Source: Paludibacteraceae bacterium
Lineage (GTDB): Bacteria > Bacteroidota > Bacteroidia > Bacteroidales > Paludibacteraceae
Length of the DNA: 64,000 bases
Direction: 5' to 3'
Assembly: GCA_017632345.1 (NCBI GenBank)
Contig: JAGBRL010000011.1
Span: 1-64,000 of the forward strand
A model generated the notes under the pieces. The model ran no database searches. It was not told the DNA's origin and worked only from the letters and a program-made list of their open reading frames with translations. Below are positions 1-9,210 of this stretch, in pieces (the stretch's first letter is position 1; each line of letters starts with the position of its first letter). Position numbers and translations under genes: made by a program.

Positions 1-980
1 ATCAGTTGCACTTGACTTGGCAGATACAACTGATATTGGCTTGCCAAAATGGTTTTGTTATCTTCCGGAAGAGCCATCTTCACAACAGTATCGTTTTTGT
101 CGGTACCGAGCAATATGCCAATGGTAGGATTCTCGTCAGGAAGTTTCTCACATCGGTCATAATAGTTCACATACATCTGTAATTGCCCCAAATCTTGATG
201 CGTAAGTTTGCCTGTTTTCAATTCTATTACCACAAAGCATCGAAGCAAACGATTATAAAATATCAAATCAGCAAAAAACTCATCGTCTTCAAGCAGTATT
301 CTTTTCTGTCGCGCTACAAATGAAAAACCATTACCCATTTCAAGCAAGAAATCTGCTATATGTGATATTATGGCACTTTCCAAGTCCTTTTCATAATACG
401 TGGCTTTACGTTCCAATCCAAGAAACTCCAACACCATAGGGTCTTTTATAATTTCTTGGGGTGATTGCGGTATTCGTTCTTTGCGAGCAACTGCCAATAC
501 GGCATCTTTGTCATTACTTAATAACAGACGTTCGTATAACATCGAGTTTATCTGACGTTCGGTTTCTCTTGCTGTCCAGCCATTATTGACAGATTCTAAT
601 TCATAATATTCTCGTTTACTGGGATCGGGTATCTGTATAAATAGTCTATATTGTGTCCAGTTCAATTGTGAACGCAGTGCGTTCGCAATCGGGTATAATC
701 GGTAAAACTGTCGGCAAAATGATAACTGACGGGAAGAAAAACCGCTACCATATTCAGGTTCTAGGGTCAAAGCAAGGTTCTTTATCAAAAATGTTCCATA
801 ATCGGCACGTTCCTTTCCTTGCTGTTCCTCTTCAAAGATGCGCCTGCCGATGTTCCAATACATTTGAACACGACAGAAATCCACACTGCGCACTGCCGTC
901 TGACGCGCAGCGTTTATGATACCTCTCACGTCATCGACAAAGGTCTGTTTTATAATATCTTGACTGATGTTTTTGCTCAT
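1..980 (-). CDS. DUF1016/YhcG-family PD-(D/E)XK nuclease, partial (C-terminus beyond left edge)
   Basis: The reading frame is open from ATG at 980 to the window edge (326 residues, no stop). Residues about 15-165 resemble the DUF1016 N-terminal domain, and 175-326 the YhcG PD-(D/E)XK nuclease domain: D238 in FFADLIFY, then E253 and K255 in VIELKTGK, fit the catalytic triad. Family members are about 350 residues, so roughly 20-40 are missing. The ATG overlaps the TGA of the upstream gene (ATGA at 977-980), so the two are translationally coupled in an operon with hsdM. Such nucleases often sit inside type I restriction loci and are suspected of defence roles. The exact function is inferred. Confidence 0.85.
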   Translation of the reverse strand, partial: MSKNISQDIIKQTFVDDVRGIINAARQTAVRSVDFCRVQMYWNIGRRIFEEEQQGKERADYGTFLIKNLALTLEPEYGSGFSSRQLSFCRQFYRLYPIANALRSQLNWTQYRLFIQIPDPSKREYYELESVNNGWTARETERQINSMLYERLLLSNDKDAVLAVARKERIPQSPQEIIKDPMVLEFLGLERKATYYEKDLESAIISHIADFLLEMGNGFSFVARQKRILLEDDEFFADLIFYNRLLRCFVVIELKTGKLTHQDLGQLQMYVNYYDRCEKLPDENPTIGILLGTDKNDTVVKMALPEDNKTILASQYQLYLPSQVQL

Positions 981-1420
981 AAATCCTCCTTTTGCTCGTA
1001 ATAATACGAATAGTCAATACCCTTCATAAAAATGCCACTCTCAAACAGAGTATATGCTTTCTTGCGACTCTGACCATCAATAGAGTTATCAGAATAAGTA
1101 AACCAATCGAGAAAAGCAGTTGTATTCTTACTGGACAATGTTTTAACCACCTCTGAAATATCTTCTTGAGCAAAACAATCTGTTGCATAACGCTTGCCGT
1201 CAGCAGACATTAATTTCAGTTGTATACACTTTGAATACAACTCAGCATGTGTTTCTTTTTGTCGATTCTTGACTGTTCCCCAATAGACACGCGGACGAGG
1301 GCTATTGGTAATGGCTGCCACAATATCCACGATAGAGAAGTACCATTTGTTTTGCTCTTCGTTCCAAACGGCACGCACCTCCCGGTCGTTGTAGAATCGT
1401 ATGGATTGTTTTATACTCAT
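977..1420 (-). CDS. BRO-N/RhuM-like protein; apparent internally deleted Fic-family gene
   Basis: The 147-residue product has an N-terminal domain (residues 1 to about 115) like that found before Fic domains in many restriction-locus proteins, with the signature [20 protein letters not shown]. From memory of the family, full-length proteins (about 330-340 residues) continue after TLFESG with a Fic domain (HPFxxGNGR motif) and end in [12 protein letters not shown]. Here TLFESG is joined directly to [14 protein letters not shown], so the Fic catalytic domain is absent while the frame and tail are kept. Both ends overlap neighbours by ATGA (hsdM stop at 1417-1419, nuclease start at 978-980). It could be a defunct toxin or a functional short regulator. 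Confidence 0.7.
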   Translation of the reverse strand: MSIKQSIRFYNDREVRAVWNEEQNKWYFSIVDIVAAITNSPRPRVYWGTVKNRQKETHAELYSKCIQLKLMSADGKRYATDCFAQEDISEVVKTLSSKNTTAFLDWFTYSDNSIDGQSRKKAYTLFESGIFMKGIDYSYYYEQKEDL

Positions 1421-2970
1421 ACCTGCTCCTCCAACTCCTTAATGATTCCATCTATCTCCGCGCGCAACTCATTCTCTCTCGCCACAATCTTGCGGATACG
1501 CTCATTGAGTTCCTTGATGTCGGTCTCTTGGCGCGTCTCTTTCGCCTCCACATAACTGCTGACAGAAAGATTATAATCATTCTCGGCTATAAGGGCATTA
1601 TCCACCGTTTTTGCAACGGCTTCTATATCCTCTTTCTTGTCAAAGATATTTAAGATCTTATCTATATGCTCCTCTTCGAGGATGTTGTTGTTTGTCTCCT
1701 TCTTGAAGAAGTCCGCACCGGTTGCGTCTATAAACTGCGTCTTAGTATCTGCCTTGTGCTTTGACAACACAAGTATATTCACAGCGATGGACGTTCCATA
1801 GAAAAGATTGGGAGCTAAAGCTATAACAGTCTCCACAAAGTTGTTATCTACCAAGTATTTTCTGATTTTCTGCTCCGCACCGCCACGGTAGAAGATACCC
1901 GGGAAACATACTATAGCCGCCCTTCCCTTGCCTGAAAGATAGCTCAATGCGTGCAACACAAAAGCGAAGTCGGCTTTAGACTTAGGCGCCAGCACTCCTG
2001 CCGGCGCAAAACGTTCGTCATTAATCAGTGTCGGGTCGTCAGAGCCTATCCAGCTTACGGAGTAAGGCGGATTGGAAACAATCGCATCGAAAGGTTTGTC
2101 ATCACCAAACTGAGGTTTCATCAGGGTATTACCCAATGCTATATCAAACTTGTCATAATTGATATTATGCAAGAACATATTCATACGGGCAAGGTTGTAT
2201 GTGGTATGATTAATCTCCTGACCGAAGAAACCCTCTTCGATGATATGTTCGTCAAACTGTTTCTTCGCCTGCAGAAGCAACGAGCCGGAACCTGCCGCAG
2301 GGTCGTAAATCTTATTGATAGTACTCTGATTGTGTATAGCCAAACGAGCAATAAGCTTCGAGACGCACTGAGGGGTGAAGAACTCGCCACCGGACTTACC
2401 GGCATTTGCGGCATAGTTGTGAATCAGGAACTCGTAGGCATCGCCAAAGAGGTCTATGTGGTTGTCCTCGAAGTTGCCGAAGTTCAGCCCCTCCACACCC
2501 TTTATGACCGCCGCCAGACGGCTGTTCTTGTCCTCCACAGTGTTGCCGAGCCGGGTGCTTGTGGTGTCAAAATCGGCAAACAGTCCTTTGATGTCCTTTT
2601 CTGAGTCATAACCATTGGCAGAGGCTTCTATTGCCGTAAAAATAGCCTTTAGGTCTGTGTTCAGATTGGGGTTCTTGCTTGCGTTTTTTGCGACATTCAC
2701 AAAAAGCTGACTTGGGTAGATGAAGTAGCCTTTTGTTTTGATTGCATCGTCCTTAATATCGGGAGTGATAACATCATCCGACATACTTGCATAATCAACC
2801 TCATCGTCTCCACCTTCGATGTAATTGGTGAAGTTTTCACTGATGAAACGGTAAAACAATGTGCCAAGGACAAACTGTTTAAAGTCCCACCCGTCAACTG
2901 CGCCACGCACCTCGTTGGCGATTTTCCATATTTGAGCCTGCAATTGCGCTCTTTGTGTATTACTTATCAT
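1417..2970 (-). CDS. hsdM: Type I restriction-modification DNA methyltransferase subunit M
   Basis: 517 residues, the normal HsdM length. An N-terminal helical HsdM_N region (about 5-150) is followed by an N6-adenine methyltransferase domain. The SAM-binding motif DPAAGSGS is at 223-230 and the catalytic NPPY at 300-303. The C-terminal helical tail (about 470-517, rich in E, R and I) resembles the segment that contacts HsdS. HsdM forms the modification complex with HsdS and methylates adenine in a bipartite target. hsdS and hsdR are not in the window and probably lie left of position 1 on the same strand. It is the first gene of a tight operon; its upstream region holds a dispersed inverted repeat (2983-3080). 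Confidence 0.95.
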   Translation of the reverse strand: MISNTQRAQLQAQIWKIANEVRGAVDGWDFKQFVLGTLFYRFISENFTNYIEGGDDEVDYASMSDDVITPDIKDDAIKTKGYFIYPSQLFVNVAKNASKNPNLNTDLKAIFTAIEASANGYDSEKDIKGLFADFDTTSTRLGNTVEDKNSRLAAVIKGVEGLNFGNFEDNHIDLFGDAYEFLIHNYAANAGKSGGEFFTPQCVSKLIARLAIHNQSTINKIYDPAAGSGSLLLQAKKQFDEHIIEEGFFGQEINHTTYNLARMNMFLHNINYDKFDIALGNTLMKPQFGDDKPFDAIVSNPPYSVSWIGSDDPTLINDERFAPAGVLAPKSKADFAFVLHALSYLSGKGRAAIVCFPGIFYRGGAEQKIRKYLVDNNFVETVIALAPNLFYGTSIAVNILVLSKHKADTKTQFIDATGADFFKKETNNNILEEEHIDKILNIFDKKEDIEAVAKTVDNALIAENDYNLSVSSYVEAKETRQETDIKELNERIRKIVARENELRAEIDGIIKELEEQV

Positions 2971-2982
2971 AAAAAAAACTTT

Positions 2983-3080
2983 CAGGTGGGTTATATAAAT
3001 TCATTTCGATAAATAAAAGTTTATCAACCCACAATTTGTACTTTTTGATTATAAACGATGAATTTATAGAACTCACCTTA
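2983..3080. repeat. Dispersed inverted-repeat element, copy 1 (type A arms)
   Basis: The left arm AGGTGGGTTATATAAATTCA (from 2984) is mirrored by the right arm TGAATTTATAGAACTCACCT (3059-3078), a near-perfect terminal inverted repeat enclosing about 55 bp. The interior holds GTACTTTTTGATT, also present in the copy at 52798. It lies in the divergent gap between hsdM and the next gene. Confidence 0.75.
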
Positions 3081-3156
3081 ATGCTGTGGTAAAGTTACGT
3101 ATTTTTTATTATTTTCGTCATAAATTCAGTTTCTTATGTTTTAAAATTATAAGTAA

Positions 3157-3699
3157 ATGAAAATCGCAGTGATAGGATATAGTGGTTCAGGCAAATCGAC
3201 GCTCAGCAGAAAGTTGGGCGAAAAATACGGCTTGCCGGTTCTGCATATAGACACGGTAGAATTTAAGCCTAACTGGGTGATTCGAAGTCTGCCGGAAAAG
3301 CAGCGGATTGTTGCAGAGTTCCTTTCGCAAAACGACTCATGGGTCATCGACGGCAACTATGGCAAACTACATTTTTGGGAACGTATGGAGCAGGCGGACA
3401 AAATCATCATGCTGCGGTTCAGCAGACTGCAATCACTTTTGAGAGTCATAAGACGTTACCAAACGTACAAGGGCGAAAGCAGCCGCCCAGACATGGCTAA
3501 AGGATGCCCTGAAAAGCTTGATTTTGAATTTATCTGGCGGGTAGTGTACGGCGGACGAAAAAAAGAGTTGCTCGACCGCTACAAAAAGGTCATAGACCTA
3601 TATTCTCACAAAACTATTCACCTAAACACCCAAAAGCAAATTGACGCTTTCTGGAAAGAGGAGGAGCAAGCAAGGCTGTTCTCATCACTATATCTCTAA
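3157..3699 (+). CDS. P-loop kinase-like protein (FlaR / DNA topology modulation family)
   Basis: 180 residues with a Walker A motif GYSGSGKST at residues 7-15 immediately after the first beta strand. The layout matches small adenylate-kinase-like proteins annotated as topology modulation protein FlaR. After the P-loop, the segment HIDTVEFKPNW (about 31-41) and then DSWVIDGNYG (about 61-70) are typical of this group. Members are probably small-molecule or nucleotide kinases; the historical DNA topology label is not strongly supported biochemically. It is an isolated gene between hsdM (divergent) and manC (same strand, 160 bp downstream with its own promoter). Confidence 0.75.
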   Translation: MKIAVIGYSGSGKSTLSRKLGEKYGLPVLHIDTVEFKPNWVIRSLPEKQRIVAEFLSQNDSWVIDGNYGKLHFWERMEQADKIIMLRFSRLQSLLRVIRRYQTYKGESSRPDMAKGCPEKLDFEFIWRVVYGGRKKELLDRYKKVIDLYSHKTIHLNTQKQIDAFWKEEEQARLFSSLYL

Positions 3700-3744
3700 A
3701 TGAAAAGAGCCTGTACTAAAATCCTTTTTTTTGATTTTTAACTT

Positions 3745-3773
3745 TTTGTTTACCTAAAATTAATTTATCTTTG
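3745..3773 (+). promoter_or_regulatory. Bacteroidota-type promoter for the manC gene
   Basis: TTTG at 3745-3748 and TATCTTTG at 3766-3773 fit the Bacteroidota -33/-7 consensus (TTTG, TAnnTTTG) with 17 bp between. The start codon follows about 85 bp downstream. Confidence 0.6.
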
Positions 3774-3859
3774 CTGAGTAAACTAAAATTTACTGGCAAT
3801 CTTTTTTGCCCAATAAACATTAAACAAAATATAACTAATATAAAAAACTGTTTTACTTT

Positions 3860-4939
3860 ATGAAAAACAATTTTTGCGTAATCATGGCTGGCGGTGTAGG
3901 CAGTCGGTTCTGGCCTTTCAGCACTAACGAAAGACCTAAGCAGTTTCTTGATTTGTTTGGAACTGGACGCACTTTGCTGCAAATGACTTTTGACCGATTC
4001 AAAAGAATCATGCCGGTGGAAAATATTTACATAGCTTCTAACACTCTTTATAAAGACTTGATTCTTGAACAGTTGCCAGAAATTACTGAAAATCAGGTAC
4101 TTCTTGAGCCTGCTCGACGCAACACGGCTCCGTGTATCTGCTATGCAGTGAACAAAATAATGGCTCTGAACGAAAACGCTAACATAGTGGTTTCGCCTTC
4201 TGACCACCTTATTTTGAAAGAAGACGAGTTTGTTGAAATTGTGAAGCGCGGACTTAATTTTACTGAAAATAATGATTGCCTTCTCACTCTTGGTATTAAA
4301 CCAAGCCGTCCGGAAACAGGTTACGGTTATATCCAAGTGGACGGAAACGACGGCAAGAAAGATTTCTACAAAGTAAAGACTTTCACTGAAAAGCCTAATT
4401 TGGAACTTGCAAAGGTGTTCTTGGAAAGCGGCGAGTTTTTATGGAACTCAGGTATGTTCTTGTGGAACGGAAAAACTATTTCTGAGGCGTTCGACCTTTA
4501 CGCAATAGAGATGTCTAATAAATTCAAGTCCGGAAAAGAATTTTACAATACAGACAAAGAGCAAGATTTCATAAACAACATATATCAGTCTTGCACAAAT
4601 CTCTCTATAGATTACGCAATCCTCGAAAAGGCTAAGAACGTGCACGTCATAGCTGCCGAATTTGGATGGTCCGACCTTGGCACATGGGGTTCTTTGTACG
4701 AACTTTCAAACAAGGACGAAAATAACAACGTTACACTGAAAGGAAAGTCTCTGCTTTACGAAAGCAAAAACAACATAATAGCTATTCCTGAAGGTAAACT
4801 TGCTGTTGTGCAGGGTCTTGACGATTATATCATAGCGCAGGCTGACAATGCTCTGCTTATTTGCCAGAAGTCTGAAGAGCAGAGAATCAGACAGTTTGTA
4901 AACGATACAAAAGTGAAGATAGGAGAGGAGTACATATAG
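3860..4939 (+). CDS. manC: Mannose-1-phosphate guanylyltransferase
   Basis: Makes GDP-mannose from mannose-1-phosphate and GTP, the donor for mannose- and fucose-containing surface glycans. The nucleotidyltransferase signature MAGGVGSRFWPFS at residues 9-21, followed by RPKQF at 25-29, is diagnostic, and FTEKP near residue 175 is the sugar-phosphate binding region. At 359 residues it is the short form without a fused phosphomannose isomerase domain. It is a single-gene unit with a consensus promoter upstream and a strong terminator at 4962-4995. No other GDP-sugar genes are adjacent. Confidence 0.93.
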   Translation: MKNNFCVIMAGGVGSRFWPFSTNERPKQFLDLFGTGRTLLQMTFDRFKRIMPVENIYIASNTLYKDLILEQLPEITENQVLLEPARRNTAPCICYAVNKIMALNENANIVVSPSDHLILKEDEFVEIVKRGLNFTENNDCLLTLGIKPSRPETGYGYIQVDGNDGKKDFYKVKTFTEKPNLELAKVFLESGEFLWNSGMFLWNGKTISEAFDLYAIEMSNKFKSGKEFYNTDKEQDFINNIYQSCTNLSIDYAILEKAKNVHVIAAEFGWSDLGTWGSLYELSNKDENNNVTLKGKSLLYESKNNIIAIPEGKLAVVQGLDDYIIAQADNALLICQKSEEQRIRQFVNDTKVKIGEEYI

Positions 4940-4961
4940 TTTTAAAGTCCTTTAAAATAAA

Positions 4962-4995
4962 AATGCTGAGTGTTTTTAACACTCAGCATTTTTTT
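4962..4995 (+). terminator. Rho-independent terminator after manC
   Basis: A 13-bp perfect stem (4962-4974 with 4978-4990, AATGCTGAGTGTT and its complement), a 3-nt loop, then a T run to 4995. It can also act on the minus strand for the convergent antiporter gene. Confidence 0.85.
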
Positions 4996-5018
4996 ATCCT
5001 TCTTACTTAAGGATATTT

Positions 5019-6449
5019 CTAAAATCCTAAGGCCGGAAATAAAATTTCTTCCTGCAATATGAAGAACAAAGCTCCGCCTAAATATCCCAACAAGGCAAGC
5101 AACGATATGTTTTTGAAATACCAGCCGAAACTTACCTTTTCGAGACCCATCACAACAACTCCCGCCGCAGAGCCTATTATGAGCATAGAGCCTCCAACAC
5201 CTGCACAGTATGTAAGGAACAACCAGAATGTTCCGTCCTGAGTGTAAGGAATCATTTCAGCCGTAGCTCCAACTGCCGGAATTATGTCATACATACCCAT
5301 CGCTCCTGCCACAAGAGGCACATTGTCAACAACAGAAGACAAAGCCCCGATTATTACGTTTATCACATATATATTGCCAACTTTTTCATCCAAGAACATA
5401 GAAAGGCTATCCAATATTCCGGCACATTTCAAAGCGGAAACACTCATCAATATTCCCATGAAGAAAAGGATAGTTACAAAGTCAACTCTTCCTAACACAT
5501 TTGAAATACGCGCTTTGCATGACTCCGGAACATGAACCTTCTTGCAATACAATATTTCAGTGTATATCCACACAACACCAAGACCTAAAAGTATTCCTAT
5601 AAAAGGAGGCAGATGAGTTATGGACTTGAATATAGGCACAAAAATCAAACTGCCTACACCAAGCGCGAATATAATTTTCTGCTCTTTTTTTGTTATTATT
5701 TCAGAGGCTTTTATATGATTGCTTGCCAAATTAGTTTCTTTAGAAACCCTCGATGTTATTTCTCCCTTCAACAGTCTGGAAACTATGAATACAGGAATCA
5801 AGGTTGATATTAACGAAGGTATTATCAAATTAGGTATAAGACCTCCTGTCGTAACGTTTCCGTTCACCCAAAGCATTATGGTTGTAACGTCTCCTATAGG
5901 CGAGAACGCTCCGCCGCTGTTAGCGGCTATTATTATAACTGAGGCGAAAAGCCATCTCTCTTTATAGTTGGAGATAAGCTTTCTGAGGAGCATAACCATA
6001 ACTATTGAAGTTGTCAGGTTGTCCAGTATTGCAGACATTATAAATGTGATTCCGGACAAGATCCAAAGCAGTTTCTTTTTGTTTCTTGTGTTTATTCTGT
6101 CCGTTATTATAGAGAAACCTCCGTGAATATCTATAATCTCCACTATGGTCATGGCGCCCATAAGGAAGAACAGAATTTCGGCAACATCTCCTACAGACTC
6201 TATTATCTGAACTTTCGTCACAAAAGAAACTATTCCTTCTTCCTGACTTGCAAACGAACTTGCTTTTTTTGATAAATAATCTAAAAATTCTTCTGAAGAC
6301 GGAAGAATTTCAGGCGCATAAAATATGTACGCCGTCCATAGCGTTGAACAAAGTATCAACGCAGAAGCTGCTTTGTTTACTTTAAGCGGATGTTCCAAGG
6401 CGATTGCAGCATAACCTATGAGGAACATAGCCACCATTAATACGACCAT
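5019..6449 (-). CDS. nhaD: NhaD-type sodium:proton antiporter
   Basis: An ArsB/NhaD-superfamily inner-membrane antiporter exporting Na+ in exchange for protons. The 476-residue protein is almost wholly hydrophobic with about 12 membrane spans. It carries ALEHPLKVNKAASAL near the N-terminus, the conserved ILDNLTTSIVMVMLLRKL segment, ANSGGAFSPIGDVTT, and a second repeat with SSVVDNVPLVAGAMGMYD, all typical of NhaD. Start: the frame also opens at a TTG at 6491, but the first ATG at 6449 gives MVVLMVAMFLIGY, matching the usual NhaD beginning. It converges with manC and shares its terminator region. Confidence 0.9.
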   Translation of the reverse strand: MVVLMVAMFLIGYAAIALEHPLKVNKAASALILCSTLWTAYIFYAPEILPSSEEFLDYLSKKASSFASQEEGIVSFVTKVQIIESVGDVAEILFFLMGAMTIVEIIDIHGGFSIITDRINTRNKKKLLWILSGITFIMSAILDNLTTSIVMVMLLRKLISNYKERWLFASVIIIAANSGGAFSPIGDVTTIMLWVNGNVTTGGLIPNLIIPSLISTLIPVFIVSRLLKGEITSRVSKETNLASNHIKASEIITKKEQKIIFALGVGSLIFVPIFKSITHLPPFIGILLGLGVVWIYTEILYCKKVHVPESCKARISNVLGRVDFVTILFFMGILMSVSALKCAGILDSLSMFLDEKVGNIYVINVIIGALSSVVDNVPLVAGAMGMYDIIPAVGATAEMIPYTQDGTFWLFLTYCAGVGGSMLIIGSAAGVVVMGLEKVSFGWYFKNISLLALLGYLGGALFFILQEEILFPALGF

Positions 6450-6491
6450 AAAACTGTATTTTTTAAAATAAAAATCTATAAAAACAAACAA

Positions 6492-6970
6492 AAATAATAA
6501 AAAGGTTTTGAATAATAGTCTTTTGGTTTAATTAATTTTTTTATCAACTTAAAAACACTGTTGAAAAACATTGTTGAAAACTCTTTTTTAGGTATGGATA
6601 AATTCTAAAAAATAAATTTTTAAAATCCAGTTTTTTGTATAATGGAATCTACTTATGAACTTTCAAAATTTTTTGACCTCTTTTTTTCTTTAATCATTCA
6701 ACCTAATTTATAACACTTATCAATACTTTTGAATGCTTTTTATCATTAACTTTGCATTGTTGTTAATAATGTTGATAACTATAGTTTTTGACTTGTTTTC
6801 AGTATTTTACGAAAAGGGTTTCTTTTGATAAGTTGTTTCGTATTTCTTAATACTGAATTTTGCAAGAAAAAAATGAATTTTTTTTCAACCTTATTAACAG
6901 GCTATTATCATCATCATATAAGTTTATTTAAATTTAAAGATTATTTATATTTATAATAAAAAGTTGAAAA
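6492..6970. other. AT-rich intergenic gap with DnaA-box-like words (candidate oriC)
   Basis: About 480 bp, very AT-rich, between divergently transcribed genes. It contains 9-mers close to the DnaA box TTATCCACA. One mismatch: TTATCCATA on the minus strand at 6593-6601 and TTATCAACA on the minus strand at 6770-6778. Two mismatches: TTATCAACT at 6541-6549 and TTATCAATA at 6717-6725. TGTTGAAAA occurs twice between 6559 and 6580. TAACTTTG at 6747-6754 may be a -7 element for nadA. The origin call is speculative. Confidence 0.3.
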
Positions 6971-7915
6971 ATGGAGAAAATGGATTTGATAAACGAAATA
7001 AACAGACTGAAGATTGAGAAGAACGCTGTGATCATGGCCCACTATTACCAAAGAAAGGAGATTCAGGATATTGCTGACTGCATCGGCGATAGCCTTGCTC
7101 TGGCTCAATGGGCTGCAAAAACTGATGCGGACATAATCGTGCTTTGCGGTGTGCACTTCATGGGAGAGACTGCGAAAATCCTCTCGCCAAACAAAAAGGT
7201 GCTGGTTCCGGACGTTGCGGCGGGATGCTCTTTGGCTGATAGTTGCAAGGCTGCCGAGTTTGCCGAGTTTATTAGGAAAAATCCGGGTCATAAGGTTATT
7301 TCTTATGTAAATACTACTGCTGAGGTGAAGGCTCTGACTGATGTTGTCGTGACTTCGACTAACGCAAGGCAGATTGTGGAGAGTTTTCCTGAAGATGAGA
7401 AAATAATTTTTGGACCTGACAGAAATCTCGGAAATTATATAAATAGCGTGACTGGCAGGAATATGTTGCTGTGGAACGGCGCTTGCCATGTGCATGAACA
7501 GTTTTCGGTGAGGAAAATTGAAAAGCTGAAGGAGGTTTATCCTGATGCTAAGGTGCTTGTGCATCCTGAGTGCAAGGGTAGTGTGGTGAGTCTTGCGGAC
7601 AAGGTCGGCTCTACTGCGGCTCTGCTTAAATTTGCTGTGAATTCGGACAGCAATGTGTTTATTGTTGCTACCGAAAGCGGTATATTGCACGAAATGCAGA
7701 AACAGGCTCCGGAAAAGACTTTTATTCCTGCTCCTCCTGAAGATTCTTCTTGTGCGCTTAACGATTGCAATTATATGAAAATGAATACTTTAGAAAAGGT
7801 TTATAATGCTTTGAAGAACGAAACTCCGGAAATTATAATTGATAAGGAGCTTTCTGAAAAGGCTGTTAAGCCTATAGCGAGGATGCTTGAGATTAGTGAA
7901 AAACTTGGCCTTTAA
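6971..7915 (+). CDS. nadA: Quinolinate synthase
   Basis: Condenses iminoaspartate with dihydroxyacetone phosphate to quinolinate for NAD synthesis, using a 4Fe-4S cluster. 314 residues, normal for the short NadA form. The motif IMAHYYQRKEIQDIADCIGDS (from residue 21) and FMGETAKILSP are diagnostic. Likely cluster ligands are C86 (AAGCSLADSC), C172 (NGACHVHE) and C266 (CNYMKMN). nadB and nadC are not adjacent. It is followed 12 bp later by the MazG-like gene and then deoC, all on the plus strand, probably one transcription unit ending at the 9175-9210 hairpin. Confidence 0.96.
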   Translation: MEKMDLINEINRLKIEKNAVIMAHYYQRKEIQDIADCIGDSLALAQWAAKTDADIIVLCGVHFMGETAKILSPNKKVLVPDVAAGCSLADSCKAAEFAEFIRKNPGHKVISYVNTTAEVKALTDVVVTSTNARQIVESFPEDEKIIFGPDRNLGNYINSVTGRNMLLWNGACHVHEQFSVRKIEKLKEVYPDAKVLVHPECKGSVVSLADKVGSTAALLKFAVNSDSNVFIVATESGILHEMQKQAPEKTFIPAPPEDSSCALNDCNYMKMNTLEKVYNALKNETPEIIIDKELSEKAVKPIARMLEISEKLGL

Positions 7916-7927
7916 TTATTTTTTGAC

Positions 7928-8254
7928 ATGACTTTGGACGATTTGCAGACGCGCGTTGACGATTGGATCAGGGTGTACGGCGTGCGTTATTTCAGCGAGC
8001 TTACTAATACTGCTGTGCTGATGGAGGAGGTAGGAGAGCTTGCTCGTGTGATGGCAAGGAAGTATGGCGACCAGTCTTGCAAGGAGAGCGACCTGAACAA
8101 GTCGCTCGAAGATGAGATGGCCGATGTGCTTTGGGTTCTCGTGTGCCTTGCTAATCAGACTGGCGTGAATCTTACCGAGGCTTTTGAAAATAATATTAGG
8201 AAAAAGACGGAAAGGGATTCTGAACGTCATATCAATAATATCAAACTTGTATAG
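7928..8254 (+). CDS. MazG-like nucleotide pyrophosphohydrolase
   Basis: A small all-alpha NTP pyrophosphohydrolase, 108 residues. It has the metal-binding pattern of the family: EEVGEL (E33, E34, E37) and, one helix later, LEDEMADVLW (E61, D62, D66). Such proteins hydrolyse nucleoside triphosphates to monophosphates, often as housecleaning enzymes; the substrate cannot be read from sequence. It sits between nadA and deoC with short spacers (12 and 18 bp). In related genomes a MazG-like gene often lies beside dtd, uvrC and deoC, all of which are within 10 kb here. Confidence 0.88.
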   Translation: MTLDDLQTRVDDWIRVYGVRYFSELTNTAVLMEEVGELARVMARKYGDQSCKESDLNKSLEDEMADVLWVLVCLANQTGVNLTEAFENNIRKKTERDSERHINNIKLV

Positions 8255-8272
8255 ATTTAAATTTTTTATAGA

Positions 8273-9151
8273 ATGAACGACAAATTTCAAGAACTTTTTG
8301 AACAGTATGATTTTTCTTTGACCGACGCTAAGGTCAAGGCTGCTGTTGATAAGATTGTTTCTGATAACTTTGACAGAAATAACGAAAAGGCTGTTTATAG
8401 CAAGATTCTCAGTTTTATAGATGTAACTTCTTTGAATTCAACTGATTCTGCTGATAGCATAGTTGAATTTACTGAAAAGGTTAATAATTTTGACGACAAT
8501 TTTGAAATATTGCCTCACCCGGCTGCTATATGTGTTTATCCTTCTATGGTTCCTGTTGTTCGTGACACTTTAAGTGAGGACATAGAGATTGCGGCTGTGG
8601 CAGGTTTTCCTCATTCGCAGACTTTTCTCGAAGTTAAGGTTGCGGAGGTTGCAATGGCTGTGATGGAAGGCGCTACTGAAATTGATGTCGTTTTTCCGCT
8701 CGGAAAATTCCTTTCAGGTAATTATGAAGAGGTTTATGATGAGATTAAGGAGATTAAGGATGCTTGTCGTTCAGCTAAATTGAAGGTGATTTTGGAAACA
8801 GGCCTTTTTAAGACTTCTGAGGCTATTAAAAAGGCTTCTATAATATCTATGGTTGCAGGAGCGGATTTCATTAAAACATCGACGGGAAAAGTGGGTCAGG
8901 GGGCTTCTCTTGAGGCTGCTTATGTCATGTGTTCTGCGATTAAGGAATTTAACTCTAAAAATAAGGCTGAAGTTGGATTTAAAGCTGCCGGCGGAATTTC
9001 TGAAACTTCTGATGCCGTGAAGTATTATTCTGTTGTTGAGAGCGTGTTGGGTGAAAAGTGGCTTTCGCCTGAACTTTTCCGCATTGGCGCAAGCAGGCTC
9101 GTGAACAGTCTGCTGTCTTCTTTGGTCGGAGATGAGGTCAAATATTTTTGA
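8273..9151 (+). CDS. deoC: Deoxyribose-phosphate aldolase
   Basis: Cleaves 2-deoxyribose-5-phosphate to glyceraldehyde-3-phosphate and acetaldehyde in deoxynucleoside catabolism. Class I aldolase TIM barrel, 292 residues (the longer Bacteroidota form). The Schiff-base lysine is K201 in DFIKTSTGK. The second conserved lysine is K237 in GFKAAGGI, and D138 in EIDVVFPLG completes the proton relay. Last gene of the nadA-mazG-deoC cluster; a bidirectional hairpin follows. Confidence 0.96.
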   Translation: MNDKFQELFEQYDFSLTDAKVKAAVDKIVSDNFDRNNEKAVYSKILSFIDVTSLNSTDSADSIVEFTEKVNNFDDNFEILPHPAAICVYPSMVPVVRDTLSEDIEIAAVAGFPHSQTFLEVKVAEVAMAVMEGATEIDVVFPLGKFLSGNYEEVYDEIKEIKDACRSAKLKVILETGLFKTSEAIKKASIISMVAGADFIKTSTGKVGQGASLEAAYVMCSAIKEFNSKNKAEVGFKAAGGISETSDAVKYYSVVESVLGEKWLSPELFRIGASRLVNSLLSSLVGDEVKYF

Positions 9152-9174
9152 CGAATTTTTTTCATGGTTATAAA

Positions 9175-9210
9175 GAAAAATGACGGTTTTTTAAAGACCG
9201 TCATTTTTTT
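9175..9210. terminator. Bidirectional terminator between deoC and the polyprenyl synthase gene
   Basis: The stem AAATGACGGT / ACCGTCATTT (9178-9187 with 9197-9206) is flanked by A-rich sequence on the left and a T run on the right, so it can terminate both converging genes. Confidence 0.8.
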
